DNA of 64,000 nucleotides from Canariomyces notabilis (lineage: Eukaryota; Ascomycota; Sordariomycetes; Sordariales; Chaetomiaceae), in contig NW_027041860.1 in assembly GCF_033297395.1 (NCBI RefSeq), positions 167,342-231,341 on the forward strand, in the 5' to 3' direction. The translations under genes were made by a program, and so were the position numbers. Shown one piece after another: positions 19,789 to 30,550 of the stretch. The notes beneath the pieces were generated by a model. That model did not search any database and had not been told where the DNA came from. It was given only the letters and a program-made list of their open reading frames with translations. How positions within the stretch are numbered: position 1 is the stretch's first letter; each line of letters opens with the position of its first letter.

Positions 19789-22680
19789 ATAGGCGGTATG
19801 TGGGTCATAACGTTATGCAACGTCCAGCGGTTTATGGAGGCGTCGGAATTCGGATGGAAGTTGAGACACTTTCGGCTAGTCGATCTAGATAGATAGAAGT
19901 CAAGCTTCATGTACAGATCGAGGTGCATCTAGCTTTGATGCGGCAGCCGTCTCGCTCGATGTGACTTCACGGGCCTGTAAATGCAAGTACTCTGTACTTG
20001 GTAGCTGATCAGCTTCATATTTGTACCGTAGCTGAAAACGAAGCCGAACCCCAGCTGAGGCCAGGCAAATTTGCGGGGGCAATCGCGAAGTGCGACCTCG
20101 CTGTAAACCAGCAATTTCAGTGTAGTAGTGTATTTGAGATGGTGATTTTCGTTCGGTTACGAGCCTGGTCTGACAGAATTTCTATTCCCAATTCTAGAAT
20201 ATCTGAGAATCGGTCTTTCTGCCGCTTGCGCTTGATCCAACATCCATGGATGCTTTACGATTGCGCCGAACGAATCGCCCCGCATTCCCCCCGCGGCCGG
20301 ATCTCCCCCGCAATAACCATAATCCCGGCAGCCCGGCCCAGCCCGGTAAACTCGATCCAGAAGGAGGAGGAAGATGCCGTCGCTTGGCGCGATCGGGCCA
20401 TTCAGATGCCGTGAGACACCGAATAGCGATGGTCTGCTTGCGGGCGAAACACACTGCGGGATATTCTGGCGAATCTGTTTACAATTGAACATCAATTTCA
20501 ACTGAAGGACGAATTCCTGTCTGGTGTGCTGTATTGTGTGGGCCCTGACGTAGAACGGGCGGCCTCGCTGCAGCTTTTCCATGTAAAACTTTTTGGCTGC
20601 TGCAGTGTCAGAGTCAACAACACAAGATTCACGCAACACCCGTCAGCCCTATTGCCTGCAGCTGGCAGCCTAACAACCGCACGGCTTCCCAAACTCACCA
20701 AGCCAGAAAGCGAGCGAGGCTTTTGCCCAACCATCGTGGCAAGCGGAATCCACGACCCCGTGGATTGCATGACTGCGTGGACCGCTTCATGGACCGCGAA
20801 AGAACCCAACGAGTTGTCAAAAAGAACACCTGCAACGTTGCCAGTTCAAGCTTCATGGGTGGCTTACACATTGAAGCTGAAGTGGCACACTTTAACTGAG
20901 CCAGCTGAGCTTCGTCCCAATATGTATGTACAGTACAGTACAGTTGCAGGCGACTGTGTTAATGTGCAATTAATTGATTCAGCTTCCTACTTCGTACACT
21001 GCCATGCTATTACAATACAACAAGGCCCAGTTGGGTATATAACAATCGTCCCTGTTCAATCTATGTTGCCATGAAGCCGCTCATCCAGGTCACTGAGATT
21101 TCTCGAATGTGCGAGACACCCCCCCGAGCCCCCCAACCCAAAAGCCGGCAGTTGAGCAGATCAGAGATTTCGTGCAGCTGGCGCTGACCCCCCACGACGC
21201 TATTTGAGTTCACACCGGCCCAACTCTAGCCGACGATCCTGCGTGCATCTGAAAGAGACCAGCAATATTTGTATGCGATCGGAGACGCAAAAACCGGGAA
21301 AGAACACAGAGCATCCATTTGGCGTTTGGCTGGAACTTGACTTTGCGTCATCCCGCCATTGCAATTGTCAGCCTGCAGAAGTACCTTACAGTTTACGCTA
21401 CACGAGGTGCCTAGCATTCCGAGCATTTCCGGTATATATAGACGTGAACAAGCGTCGATTCTTCACGGTCTGCTGGGAGGAAATCCCTTCCGTTCAAACA
21501 TCGACCCAAGAGGCCCTGTCCCAAGGTGAAGGCCGTTATCGCATTGCAGTCCGATAACGGTTGGTTCGCTCGGCAACCGTAATCGAGGTCCGATCCGATA
21601 AAGCCCGAAGCGGCTCCGGCGGCGACAGTCCGAACCGAGTCACGCCAAGTTACGGGTAGAGAGGAACGACGGAGGCGGCGGCAAGGTGACCAACCGCCTC
21701 AACAAAACGTCATTGACAACAAGCTTTTTCCGGCGTTTGGCCACCAACTCCAATTTTCTCGACTGGTGTTGTTTTGTCTGCCCGGACGATATCAATCTGC
21801 TGGCGAATCCAGCAGCTCCGCCCTCCGTACTGTACATACATATTTATTTACACAGCACTGACACGCTCCTGCACACGTCGCACGCGACCTGCTAGCCCGC
21901 ATCTGACACCATTCAGTGTGGTTTCTCACCCACCATCACCAGCCGGCCGTGTCAGCAACGTTACTCGTCCCGTATTCCGTCTCATCCGAATCGAGTCAAC
22001 AGAGCACCCGGGCACTCACAGTGGTCATTTGCCTCGAGTTCTTAGGTCACATTCACCTTCCACTTGGAGATCGCAAACCCCACTCTCCGTTCTCCGAAGG
22101 CACCCGCCAACCACCTCACAACAAGCCCCGCGCCGTGCAGCCAATTTGAGTTTACCGAAACGTTAAAAATACGCACCCCGCGCTTTTCCCTCCGCCTCAC
22201 CTTGAGCGGCACGCAGCAGCAAGGCGCATCTATCAGCGGCAGAGTTTGCGCGAGCCTGTCTCTGCACATTAAATTTCCGGCAGCCTTCTCTGTCTCGCGG
22301 GACCAAGCCCAAGTTCTTTCTTGCCTTCTTCAATTTCTGACTGAAGCCCAACAAGCCGCGTTGTCTGCAGTCCGACCTTTTTCTTCGACCGCTTGCTGCC
22401 TTGCAGTCAGTTGGCAGCGCAAGCCACCAGTGACTTGTGCCAAGGTGACTGGTCCATCGGCAACGCAAAGCCACGACAAGGCATTTGTGTGGCAACCCGA
22501 GCCCTCACCGAAAGCAATCAGCTCGCTTTATCAGGCAGGCGGCCCCACCCGCAAACAAAGAGGACTCTTTCCACCCTGAGCTCACTGCTACGGAGCATCG
22601 ATATTCTCATTCGAGATTGCTAGCAAAACCTGAGCTCTTGCAAACTTCACCATCACCTCATCTAATTCCACACCATCACA
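19789..22680. other. Long intergenic stretch, no gene supported
   Basis: Open frames up to 182 codons exist (for example 20526-21074 plus, 22064-22579 plus). They start at non-ATG codons or show no conserved motif, and none has convincing introns. The pyrimidine-rich part before 22681, ending CACCATCACCTCATC and CCACACCATCACA, looks like the 5' leader of the next gene. Confidence 0.45.
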
Positions 22681-23019
22681 ATGTCATCGTCACAGAGCTC
22701 AACACCCCACCGGACTCCGCAGCCTTGCATGCTGGTTCCTGATCTCTCTGTTCCGGATCCGACGGCCGGTGAGATAGACCTGGCCAGTCATTCCTGGATG
22801 GTGGCCACTCTCATCGAAGACGACGATCTCATGTTCGGTGGCAAGCCCCTGAGCGCCTGGTACGAGGAGGACAGGAGGAGATTTAGCTCGTGCATTGACG
22901 AGGAGGAGACAAGAGGGCGACAACGTGAACGCGTTCTCATCGACGACCATCACCACCGCAAGCCGCCACATGCACATAACCATCACCACTCCAAGCAAAC
23001 CAACGAAGCCAAGAGTTGA
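22681..23019 (+). CDS. Small conserved-looking hypothetical protein
   Basis: Single exon, 112 aa, ATG preceded by a pyrimidine/CA-rich leader and CACA in the -4 to -1 positions, a good fungal start context. The core is SHSWMVATLIEDDDLMFGGK followed by PLSAWYEEDRRR, an acidic and aromatic block with the look of a constrained motif. The tail is Arg-rich and then His-rich (DDHHHRKPPHAHNHHHSKQ), which could bind metal, although that is only a compositional remark. No signal peptide or membrane segment. I do not recognise the family. The long intergenic regions on both sides imply long UTRs or weak gene density. Confidence 0.6.
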   Translation: MSSSQSSTPHRTPQPCMLVPDLSVPDPTAGEIDLASHSWMVATLIEDDDLMFGGKPLSAWYEEDRRRFSSCIDEEETRGRQRERVLIDDHHHRKPPHAHNHHHSKQTNEAKS

Positions 23020-25232
23020 GAGCACACCGTTGGGTGGTATCCGGATTCGAAAGTCAGACTGGTCCCGCATCTGAGGGTTGACATGGCGAGGCAGGTTGCG
23101 CTGATGTCAGCCCCTCTCCGGCTGTTCTGCTCCTCGCATCATTCTCCCATGCCACATGATCGAGGTTAATATCGCGCACCCCTCGAAAGGTGTCTCTTTT
23201 TGTGTGTTGCATCTAGACGGGCCGATGGATTGGCACACCATGGCATCAATTGGCGACATTGGCATTTTGGGTTAGGCGACGCCTTTTTCGCCCTCCTGCA
23301 TCCATTTGGCTTCCAGGTTCTGTGTGATACCAATCTGCATGCTTGGATGTACTGGCTCACTCCAATTCCTGTTTCTTTCTCGTTGGACGAAGTGTCTGAA
23401 TGGCTTGACGATGTTTGTGCAGTCAACGAGATGTGCGCTTGGATTGTTGTTTATAGACTGCTCAAGGTTTGCAATGCCGAGGGTAAATGCATGGAGCTGG
23501 CGTTGCAGGTAAATCATGGTGGTACACGTCTAGCGATAGACAATTGGGAGGGAGGTTTAGGTTGATTTCAACTACTGTACATACATGCATACAAGGCATT
23601 GATTGCATAGCCGGTCGTATATAGGAGTTTGAACAATTTGTCCTTCTCCTCGCTTACAACTGATTCACCTGCTGTTAGCCCCCAATTTGCTTCATGGTGT
23701 ATTTCGAGCCACGTGCTTGTACTTGTGTGCTTATACTTGCATGCTTCGTAGTTTAGACGACAACAAACAGAGAGACCTCGACAGCCAAATTGACTCTTTT
23801 GTGCAAACTTTCCACAAACAGGAAACGGGGAATTGAAAGGCGGTAAGGAAGTCCTAGACCCGCCGTGGATTGCAATTTGATCTGGTTGCTACAAGGAACC
23901 TGGCTATAGCTCATGGAGTTCCAGAACTTCCAGTCAACCTAAGGTACCTAAGTACTGTACAGTCTGGTACATATATACCTTATCTTAGGAACTAAGTTGA
24001 ATGGATCTTGCGAATCTTAAGGAGGCATCTCGGGATACCATGCCGGTTTGTAGCTCAATTACAGCAAAGCCTTGCTTATCAGTGCCGCCTGGCTGGGCTT
24101 GTCTCCTTCTTGGAAGGCTCATGTTCTCTTTGTCATCTGCTACATCTTGGATTGTCCTAATAACCACTGAGATCCAGGACTCTAGGACAAACCTCTTTAA
24201 TCACATCATTTGGTGTTTGTTGTAACAAGCTCTCACGTAAAGCAAAGTGTGAAGGGATTATATCTGTGCGTTTGTTGGTGTGCGTTTGACCCCCTGAAAA
24301 AGTAAACAGACCATTATGTAGGTATCTTTGACCGTTAGCAAGCTCAACCTTTGCGGTCTGAAAACTGGTTTGCTTAAGCAGCAAAACTCAACATGCGTGA
24401 TGTTTGCAAAATACATCCATGCCCCGTGTGCTTGGGGGCTGGAGACATGGTACATCCTGTTCAGGAAGGTGGTGATGATGTCGTCGACGGCCTAAGATGC
24501 AAGGCCCTGTTGTTCTCGGCGCCCCTCGCACTCTCCTCCCAGCAAATCACCCAAGCGGGTACCTGCCCTCCTCTGAGATACAAATACCCCTCTCCTCCCA
24601 CAAGTTTCAGGTGAAATACCCAGCGACTTGGTCCATCCCGAATATCACGACAACCTAGCAATGGGTTCCAAGACACCAAGAGAGGAGCTGTCACTGCCGG
24701 ACCATCTCGCACATCTATATATAAATTCCATTACTACATTGTCCATTGTTTTCCCTCGCGGAATTGTTTCCGGGCTGCCTCGACGGGTCGTGTCCCATTT
24801 GGTGGTGGTCTCTCGTGTCCACTGTCTAGACAGACACCAGTTTCAGACATCGCCATCCCAAAACCACTATACAATGAGCTAAAGAACACTACAGAGCCGT
24901 CCAAACACCTCCAAACGTCTTAGCACGTCCCAAATCGTCCCAACACGTCCTAACACGTGCTAACACCTTGCAGAAGTGGTGTGGAATATAGATATCATGG
25001 CAGTTTTCGACATGGCTTCAGGTTGTCTTGGACATTCTTTAGCAATCTGGCAGCCTCCCGACTCCTGTCCCTCGAGTATCCCCGGAATCTATTCTACCCG
25101 CCGAGGAATTGGCACTACTCGAACTCCAAAGAGACAGAATCATCTTCCAGCAGTGAGTGCTGAAGTTTCTTCTACTCAAACAAGAACCCAACCACCTTTC
25201 TCAAAATCGACGGGGACACTGTCACGGTAGAC
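23020..25232. other. Intergenic, no gene supported
   Basis: No frame with family resemblance. It holds a degenerate short tandem array at 24898-24967 (listed separately) and a CCTAAGGTACCTAAG motif at 23939-23953. Confidence 0.45.
24898..24967 (+). repeat. Degenerate tandem array of about 10 nt units
   Basis: Repeated variants of CGTCCCAACA / CGTCCTAACA / CGTGCTAACA run head to tail, about six to seven copies. The array is 270 nt upstream of the transporter ATG at 25233 and could lie in its promoter. Confidence 0.6.
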
Positions 25233-26726
25233 ATGTCTTCAACCGAGTCAATCCAACAACTCTTGGGCCGCATAATGGTGGCCCATATATTAGAGGGGCT
25301 GTCATATTATATGTCCAGTCAAGCAACACAACAAACTGTCGACGTAGAGATGGGTCCCGCTGTATTGCAGCCGGACCGAGCAAGCGAGCCGACAGAGGGA
25401 GGAGAGTCTCCATCAAATGGCGTGGCCCAACCTGAGGTCCCGGGAAACACCCGGGACAGACTTGAACATTTCACTTTTGCCTGGTATACTGTGGTGTAAG
25501 TTACGCTTCACCCATTCCCCCTACCTTGAGACTCGCTAACTCGATCTACTAGGATGTCTACTTTCGGAGTCAGCCTAACCATGGCTGCGACTCTTAAGTT
25601 CGAACCATTTGCCACCGGGTCAGGGTGGTTGAACCCAGTTATCAAATTCACTGGGCTTTCTCTATTCTTCTTGGCCATGGTGGCCTTCATTTTTATCACC
25701 ATTACTCTCCTCATCCGCTTTCTACGTTATCCCAAAACCCGCCAACCCGCCTTCAAGCGACCCAGAGAGGGGATCTCTGCCGCGACATTTCTCCTCTCGC
25801 TGGCGGCCATGGCTTCAAGCGGCGTAGAGTACGGGCGCCTGTTCCTGCCGTCAGACATCCAGGCCAGGCTTGCCTCGGTTCTCCACGTTGCTTTCTGGGT
25901 CTACCTCGGGTCCACCTTCCTTTCCTCCCTGGCCCAATATCATTGGATCTTTACGGCCCAAGATAGCTGGCGACTCCTTACCAAGGACCTGAGTCCAGGC
26001 TGGATCATGCCAATCTTCCCGGTGATGCTGAGCGGCACCTTCGCGGCAGCCTGTGTGCCCAGCCTGAAGGCAGACCAGGCACTTAGGGTCCTGTCAGCTG
26101 GCCTGGTAGGGCAGGGCCTCGGCATGATGGTGGCAGTCTTTTTTAACGGGGCGTACCTGACGCGTCTCGTGCTTCTCGGCTTGCCCCATCATCGCCAGGC
26201 AATGTTCATTGCCGTCGGCCCGCCAAGTTTTACTTGCTTGGCCCTGATAGGACTGGCCGCGGAGGTGCCCCGGATCCTCGCGGAACTGGGAGGAGGACAT
26301 ATTTACGGGGGTATTGAGAGAGGTTTCATGGGGCTAATGCTCACCCCCAGTAAGCTGCAGGTGCTTGCCGCCGGAGTTAAGCTCCTGGCGGTTTATGCAT
26401 CTCTGTTTCTCTGGGGGTTGAGTTTCTGGTTTCTTGGAATCTCTCTCGTCGCCCTCTATCCCGAGTTGCCGGAAAAGGAGTTCCGCCTTAGCTGGTGGAG
26501 CTTTGTTTTCCCCAATGTCGGGTTTGTCCTCTCAACGTTGAAGATGGGAGCTGCTCTAGGGAGTGACGGCCTGTCATGGTTTAGGGTTGCCATGTCAGGT
26601 CTGTTGTTCCTGGTGTGGCTCTTCGTCTTCTACCGTTGCATCAGGGGGGTGGTCAAGAGGGAGATCGTACGGGAGGGACGTGACGAAGATCACGTCGAGC
26701 AGCCTGCACCAGTTCCTACCCCTTAG
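25233..26726 (+). CDS. TDT/SLAC1-type transporter (C4-dicarboxylate / sulfite exporter family)
   Basis: Plasma-membrane carrier of the tellurite-resistance/dicarboxylate transporter family (relatives: Mae1 malate permease, Ssu1 sulfite pump, SLAC1 anion channel). Two exons, 25233-25495 and 25553-26726, with a 57-nt intron (GCTAAC branch), give 478 aa. The hallmark start of the membrane domain, RLEHFTFAWYTVVMSTFGVS, spans the junction. About ten hydrophobic helices follow, including the family-typical HWIFTAQDSW and LTPSKLQVLAAGVKL. An N-terminal cytoplasmic region of about 75 residues is acidic and low-complexity. The substrate (malate, sulfite or another anion) cannot be decided from sequence. 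No neighbouring gene points to a pathway. Confidence 0.88.
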
Positions 26727-27357
26727 ACTTGTTGGGTGTGAGACATGGTTTCGAGTTGGGGTATACATTGCGGAAGGGTAGTCACGGGAGCCGACGAGGG
26801 CGAGGAACATGATGAGCAGGAATGGCGGAGATATGTCATGGATGCGCAGTACATACCTGTATATAATAGTATCAGCATTGAGTTCATGTTCATTTGCTTG
26901 ATCTTCGAGCCGATAAGGTGCCTATGTGCTGTAAAGCTACCTACCTGGTACTCGTCGACACATGGGTGTCCTACGTTCCATCACTCTCTTGGCCTACTGA
27001 TAGATGATGTCCGTTTGTTATGTCCAGACTTCCACTCGTTAAAATATTTCCACGCACAGCGTTGGAGACTTTGGAACTAGCTCGAATAGCCGTGCTGCCC
27101 CTCAGTCGGAGAGCCCTGGCTCCTCGTCAACCTGCTCCGGAGTCCGGACTGCCGTCCTTCACCATCACTGCAGATCGTCGAATTCAGCCATGTCTCCACT
27201 GGTAATATACCTTAACCTAAGATACACCAGGTCTCCCAGTTTTCCAAGGAAGCCAGAAATGAACTTCCTGCAGTCTCCTGGGCGCCGCTGCTGAACTTCC
27301 AAAACTTCAGTCGATTCCAGCTCTTTACCAGCAGAAGCTCGACTGAGCGTCGCGGGT
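26727..27357. other. Convergent intergenic region
   Basis: 3' flanks of the transporter (plus) and the acidic protein gene (minus). No gene seen. Confidence 0.5.
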
Positions 27358-29097
27358 TCATTCATCCTCCATCTGCTTTCCGACCTCATTCCGCTGTCCG
27401 ACATACACTTCGAGTCTTTCCTCGTCTCTGCTCAGATAAGCCTGGACCAAGCTCCTCGTTTGGATGGCTTCCTCTGGCAGCTGGGCCATCCACTCCTTAT
27501 AGCCCTTGATTGCCTCGGTCAACCCATTGATTGACTCGGTTAAGTCACTGTTCCTCATCCGTGCCCATTCCATGTCCGACAGGGGCTTCGGCTCTTCTTC
27601 GGGAGGGAGGGAACGTCCGGGACAGAGCCGCTCAGCGTCACGTCGTGCAGCCTCATATGCCTTTTCGTATATACGTATCTTACGCTCGCCATGATCCAGT
27701 TCTATTCTCATCTTTTGAGCCACTGCTTTCTCCGTGGCTTCCGAGTCCTTGGCATATTGTTTCCTCGTGAGCTGGTACGACTCTCTAAATTCCACCTCTT
27801 TTTCAAGAGCACGGAGCTCTAGCAATGGCAAATCTTCTGGGTTCTTGATCTTGCCGCCTGGACAGAAATGTTCCATTCTCTTCTCTGCCTCGCGGAGACG
27901 GTTTTCATCCTCTCGAGTTGTCCGTTCGAGCTCTCGGATCTTCCAACGTGCGAGCCACTGTCGGTCAACTGTCTGAGCATACTTCAGCATGTCTTGGGCG
28001 TCCTTCATCCCATGCTCCCTTCGGCTCTGGATGACTGATTTGTAACGTTGAACATCAGTAATGGGCTTTTCCACCTTTTCCCTCACTTCGTTGGCGATCC
28101 AGGCCCTCACCAAGTCCACCAAGAAGGCCTCCCCATCGAAACTGTCTTGGGGCCAGCCGTGCTTGCAGTAGACTTGCCTAACCCAATCTCCTCCCCATTG
28201 TGGTGGCGTATCTCCTCCACTGCCTCCTGGGGTCTCGACTAGCTCCTCGTACCATGTCACCATGTCGCGAAGCACATCCGGAGCCGAACGGCCGTCTCCT
28301 TCCACGCTCCACCAATAGCTTCCTTCCTCTTCCTCGTCTTCATTCTCTTCGTCATCGTCGCAATCCTCCTCCTCGTCGTAATCCTCGTCTTCCTCGCCCT
28401 TCTCGTCGTCACCGTTGTCGTTTTGATCCTCCTCTTGCCCGTCAACTTCAGCTTCGACACTGTTCTCATTATTCCCCGGGCTCTCAAGAGAACCATGAAC
28501 TCTGCAATCCCTTCCAGCTCCTTCCCCTTCATCTCCCTCCTCTTTATCTCCCTCATCTGTCTGCTCTTCCCGTCCCCCACCGTCCTGATTCTTAACGCTA
28601 ATAGCCCGCTCCCACTTGCCCGAAAAGGCGTGATCAGTGCTTCCCCCCCACTCCTGGTCAAACATGGCAATCCAGTGCGTCTTGGCATTGTACACGATGA
28701 CAGTCTGGTGGTTGCCCTCTACACAGAGGGTCGTCATCCAGGGCAGCAGGCACTGCTCATGTTCTTCGCCACAAAACGCGTGGCGGGCATCGCTCACGAC
28801 CTCCTCCTGGCGGAAATCGGCAAACCTGCTGCCCTGGAAGAAGAGTTCGTACTGGGACGGCGACTCGACGTAGGGCAGGATGCTGTAGAGGTAGATGATG
28901 CGGTCGTCGAGCCCGTGGGAGCGGTACATGGGGATCAGCGCGTCAACATCGTGCGGGCCGGGAATGATCCAGGAGGGGTGCAGAAATTGCATGCGCTCGA
29001 GGGTGCGGTAAATTTTCAGCATGCCCTCGGCCACTTCCTGGAGCCGGGCTCTGTGGTGCTCGCTGAGCGAACCAGCGATGGCCGAAATGGACGTCAT
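27358..29097 (-). CDS. Acidic coiled-coil protein, filamentous-fungal hypothetical
   Basis: Intronless, 579 aa from the ATG at 29097 (MTSISAIAGSLSEHHRARLQ); the open frame extends to a TTG upstream but has no earlier ATG. The N-terminal 160 residues form a globular domain with MLKIYRTLERMQFLHPSWII, ALIPMYRSHGLDDRIIYLYS and NHQTVIVYNAKTHWIAMFDQ, which resembles a recurrent family of sordariomycete hypotheticals. Residues about 170-280 are extremely acidic (runs of E and D such as EEEDCDDDEENEDEEEEGSY). Residues about 350-570 are heptad-like and rich in E/K/R, predicting coiled coil, and contain two PGG/PGR spacers (EHFCPGGKIKNPEDLP and RLCPGRSLPPEEEPKP). These spacers look like an internal duplication. 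Function unknown. Confidence 0.72.
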   Translation of the reverse strand: MTSISAIAGSLSEHHRARLQEVAEGMLKIYRTLERMQFLHPSWIIPGPHDVDALIPMYRSHGLDDRIIYLYSILPYVESPSQYELFFQGSRFADFRQEEVVSDARHAFCGEEHEQCLLPWMTTLCVEGNHQTVIVYNAKTHWIAMFDQEWGGSTDHAFSGKWERAISVKNQDGGGREEQTDEGDKEEGDEGEGAGRDCRVHGSLESPGNNENSVEAEVDGQEEDQNDNGDDEKGEEDEDYDEEEDCDDDEENEDEEEEGSYWWSVEGDGRSAPDVLRDMVTWYEELVETPGGSGGDTPPQWGGDWVRQVYCKHGWPQDSFDGEAFLVDLVRAWIANEVREKVEKPITDVQRYKSVIQSRREHGMKDAQDMLKYAQTVDRQWLARWKIRELERTTREDENRLREAEKRMEHFCPGGKIKNPEDLPLLELRALEKEVEFRESYQLTRKQYAKDSEATEKAVAQKMRIELDHGERKIRIYEKAYEAARRDAERLCPGRSLPPEEEPKPLSDMEWARMRNSDLTESINGLTEAIKGYKEWMAQLPEEAIQTRSLVQAYLSRDEERLEVYVGQRNEVGKQMEDE

Positions 29098-29806
29098 CTC
29101 GAAGCTGATATCGGACTTCAAGTGAGACGTGGTAGGATAAGAGTGAAGAGAGAGTCCTCGAAGAAGTCAAGGACCGTTTCTGATCGTGTTGGAACGGCCA
29201 TCTCGACAGGAGTTCAGGTAGACACTGTTATGAGCATGAACCTTGCGCTGGTGCTTAAGGCAACGTTAATACGTTATTATGCAATTCTTAGGCAGCGTTC
29301 AGCTAGGGAGGTGGAGACCAACACAGGCACTGCAGCAGCGAGCTTAGCGCTAGCGGCTCGGCATAGCGGGGCAGCAATTGACCACTGCCCCTGAAGGATG
29401 TAAGCAGTACTGTAAGGTATGTACACAATACCTATCACAGTAAACTTTGGAAGCCTCCCGGGAGAGATATCCAAGGAAATCCAATGTTAAGAGGATTTGT
29501 AACGGCTGTTTGGGCAAATGGATAGGTAACTATGCGCGGCCTAATAAATAAACTGCCCAAAATCTCGATTGTTTTTGATGCAATCTCATGTTAAGCGTTG
29601 CCCCGGCAACGCAGGTGGTGGATCTAGCCTGGGCAGACTAACAAGGGTCTGCACCATCCGCTCCATAAGGTACCTTAGCTCGCACCTACCGGTCTATACC
29701 AGATCTCTTTGTTCTATTCAGTTTCTTTAAGTGCCAGAGTTCCATCAGTAAACAGTTGGCTCTTTCACTCAGCTTCGACTTTTTTATTTGGTCTCCAAGG
29801 TAGGTA

Positions 29807-30031
29807 CCTAGCAGAGGAAGGGGGGGTCTCTAACCCCATGTTCTATCTTATAACATTGTAGTTCGGCACTAGCAAATTGAGATACCATGACAGCATCATG
29901 GTACCTAGCCGGTGTCATAATGTTTCCTAGCTGGTGTCCTAATGTTTATATAATGGCAGGACTTGCTAGTGCCGGACTACAATGTCATGAGATAGAACAT
30001 GGGGTTAGAGACCCCCCCTTCCTCTGCTAGG
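29807..30031. mobile_element. MITE-like inverted-repeat element with TA target duplication
   Basis: The ends, read inward, both begin CCTAGCAGAGGAAGGGGGGG and continue for about 75 nt with only a few mismatches (for example CTTATAACATTGTAGTTCGG against CTCATGACATTGTAGTCCGG). Each end is flanked by TA (29805-29806 and 30032-30033), the signature of Tc1/mariner-type insertion. At 225 nt it is far too short to code for a transposase, so it is non-autonomous. Visible arm differences are C/T and A/G transitions, compatible with RIP or ordinary decay. Confidence 0.85.
29904..29947 (+). repeat. 22-nt direct duplication inside the MITE
   Basis: Unit CCTAGCCGGTGTCATAATGT plus TT occurs at 29904-29925 and again, with two substitutions, at 29926-29947. 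Confidence 0.8.
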
Positions 30032-30550
30032 TACTCAAGCCCTAGACACCATCATACAGCCTCCTGTATGCCACGACTTCACAGTCCGAGACGGCCAGCA
30101 TTGTAGGGAGTCCAGCACCCGAATTCGTTTCATCCGAGCAATATAGGTTGCGCAACTCCTGAGCAAAGTTGCGGTTATCGCCCCTGGAAATGAACATGTC
30201 AAGTGTCTATGGCACACGCTGGATATGCAGAGCAAAGCATCTTGAGCCGAACCAGGGGTAAGTATCTACCTAGGTAAGGGTGGCCTTGCATATTGTGATG
30301 CTTGAACAGGCCAGGTGAAATAAGTGGTGAAAGTTCCCAAAAAAAAATTCACACAATCTAACTCTTTCTGGTATTGGTATTAGGAATGGAACATAGGGAG
30401 ATAGGTTCTTACCTTATTGTTTTGTTGTGACTCCTAGCCCCCTGATCGAGATACCGTCCGAGTCGCTGACCACTATATACATTCAACAGAAGCTGGCCCA
30501 CCAAAAGGACAATAGCGTATGATATATCGGCCCAGTACAGAACCGCCAGG

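Larger units (their letters stand above)
29098..30550. other. Intergenic region carrying a MITE
   Basis: No protein gene supported. It contains the 225-nt inverted-repeat element at 29807-30031 and a palindromic AAGGTACCTT at 29668-29677. Confidence 0.5.

Noticed and set aside
20526..21074. 182-codon plus-strand ORF between transposon and 22681
   Set aside because: Starts at GTG, has no motif, no splice support and unremarkable composition.
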